NCBI GenBank assembly: GCA_036877525.1
Contig: JAZGTH010000065.1
Location: 4,499,001 to 4,563,000, forward strand
Direction: 5' to 3'
Source of the DNA: Chromobotia macracanthus
Lineage: Eukaryota > Chordata > Actinopteri > Cypriniformes > Botiidae
Length of the DNA stretch: 64,000 nt
Shown: positions 12,453 through 26,800 of the stretch, in pieces
Numbering within the stretch: the stretch's first letter is position 1
Layout: each line of letters starts with the position of its first letter
Translations under genes and position numbers: made by a program
The notes under the pieces: model-generated
Database searches by the model: none
What the model was told of the DNA's origin: nothing
The model's input: the letters and a program-made list of their open reading frames with translations, nothing else

Positions 12453-15400
12453 TTTGTGGAAGTCACAGGACCGTAGAGTTCATCTATGCATTACATTCAG
12501 TCTGCCATTTATAACCTCTCCAAAATTGTTTTTCTACTTTTAAAATAACAGGCCATACCACATACAAGTTAGATGATACGTGTTGTAGCAAAGCTCAGTA
12601 GTGTGATCCACATATTTGTGATATATCTTTAGCAGATCTTTTTTTAACAGTGCTTCAGGAAAATCTGACGACTAATAACTTGTCACATACCACAGTGAGT
12701 CACATTAACAGTGCACAAAACTGAGTGGTGTGTAGACCAAATGTTTTGCCTCAAGCCATCCATAAAGCTATACAGGTAACAAAAGCTTAATTAATACATA
12801 CAGTAACCCCCCAAAAAAAAAAAACAACTATAATGTTTTTACTCATGTTTCATCATTAATACATTTAATGATGTATAGGTTTGCGCAAAACTTGCTGTAA
12901 GAAAATGCACGTCACTGGGCCAGTTTTGACAAGTTATAGTGTATTGTTGGCTTCATGTGGTACATTTTTTTGTTGCATATGATTTCATAAAACTAGGCTG
13001 GCTGTACTTAAATAAATATAATATATTTATTAATAATTGGCTTTGCAATCAACTGAGTTTACATTGTTTACTGATATTTCTTGTTTAGAGTGAAATAACT
13101 TTTTTTTATTTAACAGTTTAAGTACTTTCATCTCCTAACGGAGCATATAAAGTTTACCACAGAGGACTGTGTCAGATACAGAGGAATGCTGAAGATCCTG
13201 AAGATATCCACATATTTCAGCCCTTATCGTAACCATTTTTAATGCTTTAACTACTGACTGTCAGGAATCTCATTCTAATCATAGTTTGTATTTGCTCTTA
13301 CTCCACTAGCTTCAAAGACAAAGCTGCTTAACTTGGATCATTGCTTCAGGGCATCTGTCAAAACACATAAAACGTATGCAGCTCCACCATTATGAAATAT
13401 TTTACTGCCGGTCTCCCAGTGTCAGTAATAAATGATGCTACACATACAAAGAGAAACACTACTAAAGTGAGAAGAGAGAAAACTCATTGTTCATGAATTG
13501 ATTTAAAGTTCTAAATATTTACATCTTAAAGTGCAACCTCAGTCTCCAAAGTCTAAATTTCTGTATAGAAGCTCAAACTATAATTTCCACTATTGTCCTG
13601 CAGATGTAGCCAAAGTTCTTCAGGCCAAGGTAACAGTAAGTTCTTCCAGCAGCCACAAGAGAGCATTGTCTGCTTCTGTTATTTACTGTAATTTAAACAG
13701 TGAAGCAAATGAAAAGTGACACAGTCTCATTACATAATGCTTGATACAATCATATTTCTTGATATCTTTCATGGGAAAATTCTCTTATTTCCTTCTGGTC
13801 TTAATTCAGCTGATGTTTCTGACGCTGATTTAATAGAGAGTAGATTCTCAGGAAGTACAAAGAGTTCTGTGATGTTAGATATAGTCTGATGATCTGAGGG
13901 TGAAGCACTGTCTGCTCAAGAGACCATGCTGTGATGGTCATCAGCCCTACAATCTCTCAAGTGTGGAAAGTGAGAAAATATTCCCTAGATCACCGGATGT
14001 CTTTATTACACTGTCATCTGATGGCCTTTGACATCTTGTCCCTGGCCATCCGACCCTGTCTTAAAATGACATCTTAACCTCTCTTATCCTGTTCCAGGCC
14101 CTCAAGTACTGCACCACATTTTTAAATGTCTCCTGAGGTGATGACTAACCCAAAGTCAATATTTTTTCAGTTTTGGATGGAACCATAAGGTTCCTTAAGA
14201 ACTGGCAACCTTACAGACTGATCCACATTTGAACTGTGATAGTCACTGATAGTGTTTCTGACTAACAGAAAAATAAAAACCAACCTAAGTTTGGTAGCTC
14301 CACAAGTAACAGACTTGAACAGACTTGACCGGTGTTGTGTAAAAGTTTGAGTGTGTTTTTCAGGAGTAATGGAGTCTCTGACTTTCAGACTCCAGCCAGT
14401 TCTCTGTTTTTCTCTAATGTTGATGGATTTTATTCCCATAAATACAAATAACATATATAAAATAACAAATAACCACTGTGATGTTGCATCACATTTGCTG
14501 ATAGTTGAAGATAATTATGGAATGTGATGTTTGATAACTTTTTTGTTAGCAGGGGGGTCTTTGGTTATATTGTGGGTCATTAAACAGTGTCTTGAATTTG
14601 ATTCCGGTTATAAGAGGACAGTTAAATTTCCATTAGCAAATTTTATAGCAAGTTATATACACGCAGATCCCCAATGAACAATTGAATTGCCTCTTTTAAA
14701 AGAACAGACGTTTCTCATTGTTTTTGCCTCATCTTGAAATCTGAGTTTACTCTGCTCTATAAATAGTTTACTTGGGACATCTTTGCTGCTACTGCTGAAA
14801 TCAGCAAATCTATAACCATTCTAGGCAATCAGAGGCATTAGACAGCCCTGCAGGAATGACATACTTGGTGTAATTTTCAGTGTAGTTGTCATAATGCTTA
14901 TGAACATTCACAAAACATTTCACAACCATTTAAGTTTTTCAACAAGTTGGTGTTTTCCCTTCAAATTCATATTTTTCCAAAGCACAGATGTAAGTTTTAG
15001 AGCAGATCTGTTATTTAGGGAACACCCTCCATACTGTGAGACTTTGTTTGTTTTGGCTCCCAACAACTTCCTGGGTAGAGTGTCACAGGTTTGGAACAAG
15101 AACATGCGACTGTAAGTACAGCCTTGATGTTTGTCTCTATTTAATGTATTATGATGGAAACACTTTTAAACATACAGTGGATGTTATGTTTATTTAAAAT
15201 CACTGCCAGTGAGCTTGGCTAATGCTGTGATCCTTTAGGAACATTGAGGTCAGACTGCAAGATAGTAATCGTTTATGTTGGAAAGCGTGTTGATTAATAG
15301 AGGAATTGATATTACATAAACATTCATGACCAAATGAACGTTCACCCACCATTGTTCCTCTCTTGCTTGTCATGACTGAAACATGTTTGTCTTTTATTGT

Positions 15401-15500
15401 TATGCTCTTTGAAAGTCGCTTCACATAAATATATTTTATAAATAAAATCTGTGTGCTAAGAAAAAAGTACAAGCTAGTACAGAACTGTGAGACGGCAACA

Positions 15501-15626
15501 TTTACATTTATGCACTTACAGTGCATTCAGGTTATATGTTCTTATCAGCACCTGTGTTCCCTGAGAATCAAACCCACAACCTTTGCACTGCTAAAGCAAT
15601 GCTCTACCGATTCAGCTACAGGAACA
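15501..15626 (-). mobile_element. tRNA-derived SINE, minus orientation
   Basis: The reverse complement carries the tRNA-like head (CTGTAGCTGAATCGGTAGAG and GGGTTTGATT). The tail is shortened and lacks the central CGCTTTGGA block. It is intergenic. Confidence 0.75.
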
Positions 15627-16649
15627 GATTTCAACAAACAGAAAAATAATGGAATGCTTTTTAATTACAAAAAAAGAGTAGGTGTGTTTTAGTAAGTACT
15701 CGTGGAAGACTTGCATCATTACTTAATTTTAAAGGTACAGAGAGAGGGATTCAGCTGTCCAGATTTGGGAAGGTCATGTGATTCATGAAGTTCAGTTGGT
15801 CATTAAACAATAGTCAGATGTTCCTGAGTGACTAATAATTTAATAATAACTTTAATAATAACTAAATCCACTGTTGTTTACTTCCATTTTGGTTCAGTCC
15901 ACAGATCTGTACCAACTCTCTTCAAGTCTCTTTTAAGGCTCAGTGGGAGTGTTCGTATTTCATGACAAGTGTGCTTATGTGCTGCCTTGTTTTATTAGGG
16001 CAAAAGAACAAGTTTGATTGAGTGTGCTTCTCGATTAACCTTGTAACAAAAACATACACCTCAATGTTCACAACTTTATTGAGGTCTACAATATAAATTT
16101 GCTTGAACATTGTTTCAGTTTTGGACATCAAAATTTGACATCTCTCACCCTCTTTCTTTCTCTTGCGCTCTCTCACCCTCATTGTCTCTCTCCATTATTT
16201 CTACATTTAATCCTATTTTTCTACCAGTTAACAGCTGCCAATTACTTACACACTGGGGAGTCCTTGAAATCCCTTTCCCACAGGGGCCTTTGATGTTGTC
16301 ACTCATGGAGTTTACATCTTTGTTGGGAAAAACCTTTTGTCTCTGCTTTTAACTTGTGCAGTCTTTGACTGCTTTTCTATATTGTTCAGGAACTAAGGAT
16401 TGCATCTTATGCAATATTCTTCTGTCAGCGAGTATTCAAATCTACTTTTTTATTAAATATTCAAATATTCATATTTCCACATATTTCCAAAAGAAAAAGA
16501 AAAATGCCTCTATGTTTCCAAATTTAAAGTACACATGCATGTTATTAGTGCAATATGTCTGCACTGTAAGTTTAATAAGATAAATTTAATAGGATACAAT
16601 ATAATGCAATTAATAGGCATGAACAGATATTTATTATGAACTCAAAAAA

Positions 16650-16894
16650 GAAATGTTGTATTAAACATTGTATTAACATTATTGCTTGATTTTAAGAACG
16701 TTATTCAAACTTTTTTAATTATGTAACTTTTTTAAAATGTTGCACTAACAACTTATAAATAATGTGTTTGATATATGATGTATATCGTTATAAAGATGCT
16801 CTACTAACATTACTGCAAGAGCGTTTTTTCATAACGTTAGATAGCGTTTGGAGAATGTTAGCCAATGTTCTGAAAACATTCCCTGTTAGCTGGG
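16650..16894. mobile_element. MITE family A, truncated copy
   Basis: The opposite orientation of the family consensus. It ends with the family terminus CCCTGTTAGCTGGG, and the other end is missing. It is intergenic. Confidence 0.7.
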
Positions 16895-17475
16895 GTGGTA
16901 CCAAAGGAACGCAAACCAGAGGAAATACAGCATGAAGCCGCAATTACAAATATTAATGAAGCCACTGATGTTCCTTTCAGTGAAGCTGAAAAGCTTTGAA
17001 AACCCTGTCCCAGGCATGGCTGTCTGAAGTCACACAAGTTATGGTGTTGAGAGTAAACAGGAAACAAATCTAAACATCACCACCAATCTGTGCCCAGGAG
17101 AGTGGAAGAGAACCATGGCATAAAGGAATGTTTGGTAATTAAAAGCACCCTCAGTGGTCACAATCACTGTTACTGTACATTCCTCAGCTTGCAGCAGTTG
17201 CAGCGTGTACTAATCTTTCTGGAGTGTTTTGGCTGCTTTATTTGGCCGGTTGAAGAACCATCAGCCCTGCGTTAGCTGGTCATTTTAAGCAATCAGATAA
17301 CCTATAATGCTAAGGCTCTCAAGCATATCTCAATTGCTGAAATGGATCATACAATTTCTATTAAAGCAACACAAATGCTGGCCCTGTTTGTAAACACTAC
17401 AAGTACAAAAATTGATTCTCTGAGATGTAGTTCAAGATGCACAGAAACAGAAATCTCAGTGCAGGTTAGCCTGGA

Positions 17476-17892
17476 GGGATAGTTCAGCAAAAATGTAAGT
17501 TTTTTCATTATTTACTCACCCTCATGTCATTTCAAACATGTATGACTTCTTTTTCTCGCTTTAGAGGAGCACAAAAGAAGATATTTTGAAGTTGGTAGCC
17601 AAACAACATTGGCACCCATTGACTTCCACTGTATGGACACAAAACAACAAGTCATTTCTCAAAATATATTGTACATTTATTCATTTGGCAAACGTTTTTA
17701 TCCAGAGTGACTTTCAAAGAGGGAGAGCATTTAACATTTTGATCTAAGAACCAACAAGCCTAGTTTTAAAAGCTACATGTACAAGTGGGAATGTGTTCCA
17801 CAGAAGAGAAAAGTCCTATAGGTTTGGAATGACATGAGGGTGAGGAAATGAAGGAAATTTGAAGATTTCATTTTTTGGTGAACTATCCTTTG
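17476..17892. mobile_element. Palindromic DNA-transposon remnant with nested SINE tail
   Basis: Long imperfect inverted repeats: the left arm (GGATAGTTCAGCAAAAATG, then TACTCACCCTCATGTCATTT) mirrors the right arm (AATGACATGAGGGTGAGG, then TTTTGGTGAACTATCC). This is a very common cyprinid non-autonomous element; the exact name needs a repeat library. A SINE tail fragment sits between the arms at about 17676-17718. Confidence 0.75.
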
Positions 17893-18067
17893 AAATGAAT
17901 GAAACAAAATATGGACAATGAGTGCAGGATCCTTTAAGAATGTGGTTGGTTGGGTCTTTGTGCAAAGTCACATGTTTGGGCCACGCTAGGAGGACAGTTA
18001 CTCAGTTTAGTCTGATTCTGCATGGGAGAGGTGAGAACCATCAATATGTATCAGTGTCTGAGCTCAC

Positions 18068-18168
18068 CTGATCTCCTCCTGATGTGCCTCAAGAGCGGCT
18101 GACTCCTTGACTCCTCCCAGCAATGCCACTGGCTTGCTCTTGTTGCCCAAGGTGATGGTGATATGCAT
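18068..18168 (-). other. Orphan exon-like ORF of unknown identity
   Basis: On the minus strand an ATG at 18168 opens 33 codons that run without a stop into a consensus-like splice donor (ATCAG|GTGAGC, boundary 18068). The frame reads MHITITLGNKSKP and then LLGGVKESAALEAHQEEI. An in-frame TGA lies 15 bases upstream of the ATG. The base composition is less AT-rich than its surroundings. I do not recognise the peptide. It ends in phase 2, so it cannot join in frame to slc12a4 exon 2. It could be a first exon of an unmodelled gene or transcript, or chance. Confidence 0.25.
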
Positions 18169-19593
18169 GCAAAGGACTTGTCAGCACACTGTTTGTATGA
18201 ATGCGAGTATACATATATTAAGTGTTACATACATATGAAGTCTGTTTTTAATACTGGCTTCAGGGAAAATGTAAAAGTGCATCCAGTGTTTCTGTTTTTT
18301 CTCAGAAGAAAAACAAAGCTCTATTAAGTTGAAAGGTTAGTTCACACTGCCTCAGCAAACTGCAACAAGCATTAATTTCCAATGGTTAATCCTTTTGGTG
18401 TTTGTTGGGGCAGTATGAAAATGATTGTTTCCCAACAAGGCTTAAAATGTTGTCATTTGTTGGGGCCATGTGGACCTGCCTTTACACATGCAAAATATTT
18501 GGCACACCTCAGTGGAAACTTAATGGAATATTAGCATCTTCCAAAAAACAAAATTCCAGATCCGTCATGTGCGTCAAAGTCAGTTATCTGCACTCGACCC
18601 TGCAGTGTTGCAGGTCCACCCCGAATGAACTAGAAAATTTAAGTAGTATAGAATCGTTTTGCTTTTTGTTAACAAAAGTAACGATTAGAAATATTTTCTC
18701 TACTAAAGAAGGCCACTGATTCCTGGCTTCCTTGGTTACACCCCAAATATTCCCTGTAAATGTGGAAATGCCCTGAAGTGACCCTGTTTTCTAATGCTTC
18801 AAGATATACAGACTTTATACTAAGTTATAGCGCTGGGCAGGGCCATACACAGGGTTTATAATAATCAAGGTCTTGAAATGGAGCTTGCTATGGAGTTTGC
18901 TATGGGGTTCGGGGTCAGGTTCCCCTGAGAAAATGTTGATTTTCCTGACCTACATATGTGCATTTTTAAAGTGTTTTAAGGGCCAAGTAAATATATAAGT
19001 ATATAATATATATATGGGCAGTAGAATAAATTAAAAATAAATAACAAAACTAAAACAAACCAATGCTCAAAAAAACCCCAACATTGGCCGACCATTGGCT
19101 TGGTGTGCCCTGGGTTTTAATATGATTAATTCTTAACAATACTTTGAAAGTGAATTTAGTCAGTGGTAAATTGTAATCTGTATAACTATAAATTACTCAA
19201 ATTAACGATAGCTGTGCCATAGAATGTTTTTCATTTTGCCATTATCTGAATGTTGAATTAATCAACACACTCTTTGTCTTATTTTGTGGCTTTAGGTCCT
19301 CTTTGGTTGTCGGCAGATTCTATCAGCGCGGTCACATGGATTAATCCTCACCGATTGGATTACTAGGAGAGAACAAGGCCCTCAATGTGAAAAGGACCAA
19401 AAAAGTCACTGAGCTCTTTAATTGCATTACAGCTGTAGAGAGTCTGCAATTAGCCGCTGTCTGTGGAGAGCTGGTCTGACTTTTATTGGCTAAGCAAATT
19501 TGATGAAAGTTTGTGGTTTTGACCTTTTTGGTGCATTAAGTAAGAACACAAGGCAGACCACAGCAGATAAGATGAATACGAGAGGGGGAAGAG

Positions 19594-19598
<5 letters not shown>

Positions 19599-19625
<27 letters not shown>
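19599..19625. repeat. (GA)n microsatellite
   Basis: About 13 GA units, intergenic. Confidence 0.95.
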
Positions 19626-21294
19626 TGAGCAGAGAGAAAGCATTATCAGCATTAGATATCTTCATGTATCAGGAGCACGGGGAGCACAGAGTGTGGAAAT
19701 TCAGAACAGGTCATCTCTCTCTCCTATCAGTGGAGGAAACCCAGACCGGAATAACTGAGTTTAGGAGGATGAACAAAACACAAATAAAATGAAATAAAAG
19801 ATATCCTGCAGCTAAAATCATACAATTTCTTCTGTCAGTTTATATAATGCTGCTCTCAGTACGGTGTGGTCTTTCCCCAGGAAACACTCAGTGCCCTGAA
19901 CATCTGTGATTTATTATGTTGTCTGTACTTTACCTAGAGCTTTTAAACATTGTTGCAATTGAATTATTATAAATAATAAGGATTATTCAAACAAAACTGC
20001 TTCCTCTTTTTGACCAGTCTGTTAACCTTTAAACCTGACGACAGTGTATTAATACTGAAGACTCTTACACTAGAATGCCAGTTTGTATTATAACTGATCA
20101 AAAGTAAAATTGCATGGGCTTTATTTTATTTAATGAAAACACTGACAGTTTATGAGATTTAGACAATTTATTACCTGTATAAAAATATTAAATTAATGTG
20201 ACTATTTCCAAAAGCCAACAATCATTATATATATTTATAAAGAGCATTATTTGCAAAGATAATAAACATGCACAAATATGTAACTGATATATTTAGCCCA
20301 AAGGTTAATCTTTCTAGAAGTAAATCGTTGCTCCCATGTCATCTCTCACTGAGCCCCTGTAAAATGCTCATCTCTCTTTCTCTGTGTCCATCTCTCAGTA
20401 GCTGAAAACAGGAGCTTGTCAGTTTCTCTCCATTATTTTTTCTTTCCCAGGATTAGACAAACTCAAGCAGAATTAAACCTTCTAATCTCCTTTCAGGCAC
20501 CTAATTCCTGCTGTCTCCTGTGTGTAGTCTGTGTCCTTCACACTCATTGGCTCTGTTTTGTCCTCCTGCATTTTTCTTCATAAGCAAATCATTAAAACCT
20601 TTTAATTTCTTAATACTCTGCCAAGGGTACATTGTATGAGTTTTTCTTTTCAGACGTCTTAAACTCTTTGTGACTACATTTGGAACAATGTGAATCAGTT
20701 CCCTTACCGAAAGGCCCTTTTGTTCCTTTGATAAACAAATGGCGTGGCATGTGACTCTGTCAGTGTCTATTTCTGATCTTATGAGGTTACATTAAGAACA
20801 AGATGTTTAGATGACCTTAAATGTGGCATGATTAGGAATATTTGTTAGTCTGATAAATCAGTGTCTGCTGAATTAAATCAAATCTTTGGTATAGGTTTTG
20901 AAGGGTGCTCATGAGCTGCCTATACTGTACCTAGATTGTATTTTAGTCACTGTGGGCATACCCTCGATGCAGAGGCTCAACATGATGCTGTCTTATAATT
21001 CTTTCAGTGTAATATTCTCTGGTTATTTTTCAATTGCCAATACAGTTTAAAATTCACATCTTTTTCAACCACCAATAGAGTGTTATATATTCTCTGCTCA
21101 TCTTTTAACTACCGATAGAGTATAATATTTTCAGCTCATTTTACTCATAGATCTATTCCAGAAATCTCTTAAATTCCCCCAACAATCAGTGCAGGAAAAT
21201 TGGAAAGTGGTGCAGGGGTTGACTTTTTGAAGTTTCATTTTAGTTAATTTTCCTATCTATACAGTAGACAGCAAAGACAGCTCACTATGGACTG

Positions 21295-23883
21295 GAACAG
21301 TGCCCAAACAATTTATTAGATTATTATACTTTTAATACAATCTCAGTTCTCTTATTCACAATCTGGTTTAACACTGCAAAGGCCATTTGATCAAGAGTTT
21401 AGCAGACTCAGTTGGGTGGCCACTAAACCTTTGAATATACTGAACGAGAGAGGAAGAGAATCGTACAAACGGACCCAGAGGCATTGTGTTCAAACAGCAC
21501 TAAAGCAGAGTGGCCTCTGGATCACTAGGCTCAGTGTACATCTGGCAAATGTATAAAACAGAGCATACACAAAAAAGCAGTATGCCATAGAAAGAGACAC
21601 AAAACAACAGCCTGTACTCAGTAGCTCATACAACCTTTGTAGTCTACAATCAGTTTATGACCAGAGTACTGTGTAAAAAAGTAAAAAAAAAACGAGGGGT
21701 CAAACGAAAGGTCAAACAAAAACGATAAACAATGTCACATTTGTGTTGCTCCAAACAAAACAGCAGAACAGACAAAACACTGATTTATGTCTGCATGTGC
21801 ACTGGAAAGGACTTTATTATTATAATGTGCATATTTTGACTTCATATATAATTGTCACTCACAATCAAAAGTACATATTTGTATTTGTACACATTATTTT
21901 GAAAGCATCGCTCAGAAATGCCACAGCTGCTCTGTTTACATTCACGTGGCTATGTCACCCCCCCTTCCCCCCGGTTACACAGAATAATACATTTCTGAAT
22001 ATTTATATCTTTACGTACATCACACAGCATGATATAACAGCAGACACTTCGTTTAAAATGGTTTACATTCACGTTTTATAAAGAAATTGATACATACAAT
22101 ATTTGATATATAACAAAAGAATATATTTGTATCTCTTTATATTTCATAATCCACATTTCATAATTCATACTGTTGTTCTGCTTCCATCCAGTGACCATGT
22201 TTTCAATACTGAGTTATTTTAATTCATTTAATTGAAAGGATTGTACACAAATAAATAAAACACAAATGAATAAAGATGCCATCATGGGAGTTAAATCTGA
22301 CACTTTAAAGTGTTAGTGAAACGTTCTTTTAAACGAGAAATCCACACTGATTCACAAAACCTATCATGTCAAGACAAAGACAACCACATAAGTTAGACAG
22401 ATCATTAACCCCACTGGTTTGAAATGATGAGACATAATTTGTTTGCTGTATTAGATTGCTGACATACACAAAAACCCATAAAAGGCTTATTTAAACAGAC
22501 CGCACAATAATGGAACTTTACCACAAGAGCTTAATGAATTAAACTGCAGCTGTCAGTGTATAGTTGAAAATGAAATCTGGAAAAGTTTTTTATGAACGTT
22601 TTTTAATGAAATCAGTTAAAATTAAGTACTTCTAGCAGAAATTTTGTTATGTCAAACAGAAATCAAATGAAATAAACCCCTGTGGAGTGTATCAGAACTT
22701 TATCCTTCTACAAGTTTAATGTTTTTAAATTAGTAACAAAATGAGCCAGTTGAAGGGGCACAGAAGTTCTTGAATGCAAAGTGCTACAAGGTAGCTAATT
22801 TGTCCTGTGGTAACATTTGTTAGTATAATAATTGTTTCTTTGAGCCAAGGCCATAACTAAGTTAAGCTTAAAATGTTGTTCCATTGACTCACAACACAAA
22901 AAACATTTCCCTTTTACTTCAAAATTATTTAAAATAACAGTAGACGAGTTGTTTAGCTTTACTTGAGGCAGATCATTGGAACGAGCCTCGAAAGTATAAA
23001 TATCCCTTGGCATTAAACAACTAAGGCTCTCCCCTCAGTGAGATGCCTTAGTCAACAAGAGCGCCCCTGCACTCTCTTCTTGAGGATGAGTGGGTTAATG
23101 ACAGGAAGTTTATGGCTAGATAAGGCACTGACACAGTGGTGCATGTCTGCTTTGTGAGGTGTGTCAAAAAAGGAAAAGTTGGGCTCAAGATAAGTCATGG
23201 TGGACTGCTGATGAAAGTCAGCTGTTGCAAAACCATTCCTGGAAAACAGAAATATGGGAGAAACAAACAGCTGGACTCAAAAAAGTAATGACGCAAAACT
23301 CCTCCATGTCTCCTGAATCAAGTGTAAGATCTCCTGGATCTAGGGAGTTTCCATTTTTCAGTGTGTTACCCAAACCTCAATAACTCGCTCTATGAAATAT
23401 AGTGTTAGTTGACATGTCACGCCCACTTATTCCATATAAACGCACGCTCAACTTCCCAGCCATTCAGGAAAATACGCCTGCAGCACTTTTTTTTTACATT
23501 TTCACGAAAAATGGCAGATAACCAAATATTAAAAACCTAATAATAATAATCATAAAATAATCATAAAAGTGAAAAATACCTTGATTATAAAAAAATTGTG
23601 TGTTTTGAGGTTGTTTGACCGGTATAATAATTAAATCTTAGTGTATGAATAAAAAATACAAGTGCAACATTATTTTTGCCCTACAATATAAATGAAAGTC
23701 AAGTCAATCAATAAACACAAACTGGACACTACAGTGTGTTGTAGAGAACGCACAAAACCAACTTCAGTCTGTCCTTTTCTTAGGGGACCCTTTTGACCTT
23801 TCCAGAAACTTCTCTCTTTCACACACCATATCTTCTCCAGCATTCAAGTAGCATTTTAGAGGGCACCCCCACTGGCCCCTTAA
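21295..23883 (-). other. slc6a2: Probable slc6a2 3' UTR
   Basis: No coding exon can be supported here. An AATAAA on the minus strand (21317-21312) is followed by a GT-rich stretch, as expected for a polyadenylation site. That would give a 3' UTR of about 2.6 kb. It is unproven; shorter forms using other sites are possible. Confidence 0.35.
21312..21317 (-). terminator. Candidate polyadenylation signal of slc6a2
   Basis: AATAAA on the minus strand, with T/G-rich sequence downstream of it. This is the most convincing signal I found after the slc6a2 stop, but an earlier one could be used. Confidence 0.3.
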
Positions 23884-26800
23884 TCAGATGGCTAACCAAT
23901 GTCTGAGCTGAAAAACAACATATATACAATATATATCATATATTCATACAATATACATTATATCATATAGTCACATATTGATATTATAATAATATACACA
24001 CACAAAATATACAATGGCATAAATGTGAAGATAATTAACAGTCTTCAAGAAAGGACTAAGATCATCATGGGCCAAATCGTGCTAGCTAATTAGTATTTGT
24101 AATGCTATCTTTAGCATTGTGCTCAGGTCTTACCTTGAACTGCCTGACATTACCCTCGGCCACCATGTGATGCTCATGTTCTGGAGTAACGCAGTACGCT
24201 AGCCTCTACAATGGAAGACATTACAAAAACAATGTCAACTTGAAAGCATAAACACGCGGCAATAATGAAGCACAGATCCAAACAGAAACTTAATCATCTG
24301 CTCAGAAACAGATGGCAACTGGGAAATGTGGCATCGTGTTCAAATGTTAGATGACCTCTGAAACCATTTAAGAGAGAATGAGGCCTGTGGAAAATATGAG
24401 TATGTCTAAAAACTCATCCAGACGTCAGTAGCCTGTTTGGGCTTTTGCAAGTGACGCATTTACAGTTAAACAGAAACATAAACAATCTCACAATTCTAGG
24501 ACCACACAACTAGATATGTCTGTTAGATATGTATAATCATTTAGAAGCTGCAGTTCGTAACTTTCACCTCTCTACCACCATCTCGGTTTAAAACATAAAA
24601 TTGCAGGTTACTTCACTTTTCTTTACATATGTTGAAATCAAATGAAGCCAAACTGACATTTTTCAGGAAATTGGACTCAACAGCTCAAATTATAAATCAT
24701 TATTGTAAGCTTATAAATCAGGGTAGGGTACGGACACCCTTTCGAACACTGATCTATAATGTACTTGCTCAATAACTGATTTAAGTTTATTTTTATGCCA
24801 AAAATGTTACGGATTTCAGCTTTAAATACATTTATATCTTTTCATGTATTAATTTATATAATCTTTTCTTTATTTCGTTTTCTAACCTCCTTTAAGGTCC
24901 CTGGCATCATAAGGAACTTGTAGATGGCATAGATGGGTACACACAGCATGGAGGACAAGGCTATGGTCCAGCCCACCACATTCGACCAGTAAGGGAAAAT
25001 GTACTCATCATATCTCAAGTCGCTGGAGGTAACAATGCTGGCGATCACCACAAACTGCACACAAAAAATGTCAAGAGGCACAGAAGCAACTCTATTGGTA
25101 AAAATAATTGATTGTATTGGCTGTATTTCAAATGAGACCAAATGAGTTTTTATGTTTGTCTGTCCCACAAGTGTGCACTGCTGCCTGTTTTATCTGAACA
25201 ATCACCAAGACTGTAAAGTGCAAGATCACCCAATACTGTATGAACTGCTGTCATTCACTTCTACACATATTAAAGAAAATTTCAAAGCTTTACGTTACAT
25301 GCTAGTAAGACATGTCATCTTCCTAAAGGCTGAAATTTACCTGGTCATCTTAAGATATAATATGTCCAATTCATACTGTAAAGACCACATTATACTTCAA
25401 ACAAAACAATGAACAAGTAAAGAATGAACAGGTGTGATGTCATTTCAAACAAAATCTGGGGGGTGAGAAACAGCAGAAACTGGAAGAACTTCACTGAGTA
25501 TACCGGGTTCCTAAAAAGTCAAGGTTCACGTGTTCACATCACGTGGTGTTGACTTTAGTGATTTCTGAATGATCACACTTTAAATATTTTGGTTTATTTG
25601 GTAATGTTTCCAATGTAATGCAACCCCTGCCTTCACTCACCAGTAGAAAGACTGGACTGACAAACTTCCAGCATAGTCTCCAGTAGATTCCTGGTTTGAA
25701 TCCCATCATGCGTTGAATATCCTCACTAAATCTGTCCACGCCTACAGGGCATACATGCAAAGAACATTAGCAGCATCTGGACATCATTTGAAGATAAAAG
25801 CAACCAAGACCTTCCTCTGAATTGTGGTTTCTCTTCTTACAATATCAGCAATGATCTGAACGCTCTGTACTGTACACAGACAGAACTGTGTTTGAAAGTT
25901 ATGTAATACATTTAAAAGAGATTTGAGAAGTGTTGGAAGTCCGGAAGCAAGAGGTGATAATCTTTAATTCTCAAGTCCTGAGGCTTTCAGCAACTCTCGG
26001 GAGGGACATTTTTACATTCATACTGTAGCTTTTGATCTTTGAAAGAGAATATTACAGAATGAACACTCCCGCACTGACAATTTAAACAAACGATTTTCAG
26101 TGCAAAAATTTTCAGGGTACTAGAAAATTCCACTTATTACAAGACGTGTACAGAACTCTTGATCTGCATAAAAAATTTTCATACACTTCAGATAAATGCT
26201 TGATGTTTTGATCCATCGTTAATCTGTATTTCATAACTCACATCATTTATTGCTCTTGGGTTCTTTTAAATGATGCTCTGATTTGTTAAGGCATTTGTAT
26301 AGAGACTTGCTTTCAAATTGTGGAGGATCGGAAGCCGTGTGGTTTTTGTTAAACTCTTCTCAGTATTACTCAAGGGGTCCCTCAGCACTGCACATTCAGG
26401 TGCTTTAGGTTTAATCACGTTCAAGTCCTTAAGGTTAGGAAACACTTACTATAAGAGGATGAGTTACATAATGCGAGATATATATCCAAACATCTGAAAT
26501 GTGACATGCTGTGGCCCCCATGACACACAACAGCAGGGGCCTGTCACATGCAAATGCAAACCAGAGTGAAAACATGAATGAACATATAAATTACCAATTA
26601 TATGAAAGCATCATGAATATATCTTATTACATTACATGTAGTTGTGATTTACATTGGCTTTTACTAGTTTAGATGCATCATGGTATAAATCCATAATTTT
26701 GAATGAATGTTCACATCAACATCCACTCACCATAGAACCAAGAAACTCCGATGGCTTCAATCAACACCCCAAACAGAATGGATGTCCCTGCAGCGTACTT

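Larger units (their letters stand above)
10701..21294. other. Intergenic region between slc6a2 and slc12a4
   Basis: About 10.6 kb without a convincing gene. It contains two MITE family A copies, one SINE, one palindromic element and several microsatellites. The one unexplained coding-like stretch is at 18068-18168. The rest is AT-rich and shows nothing I can name. Confidence 0.6.
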
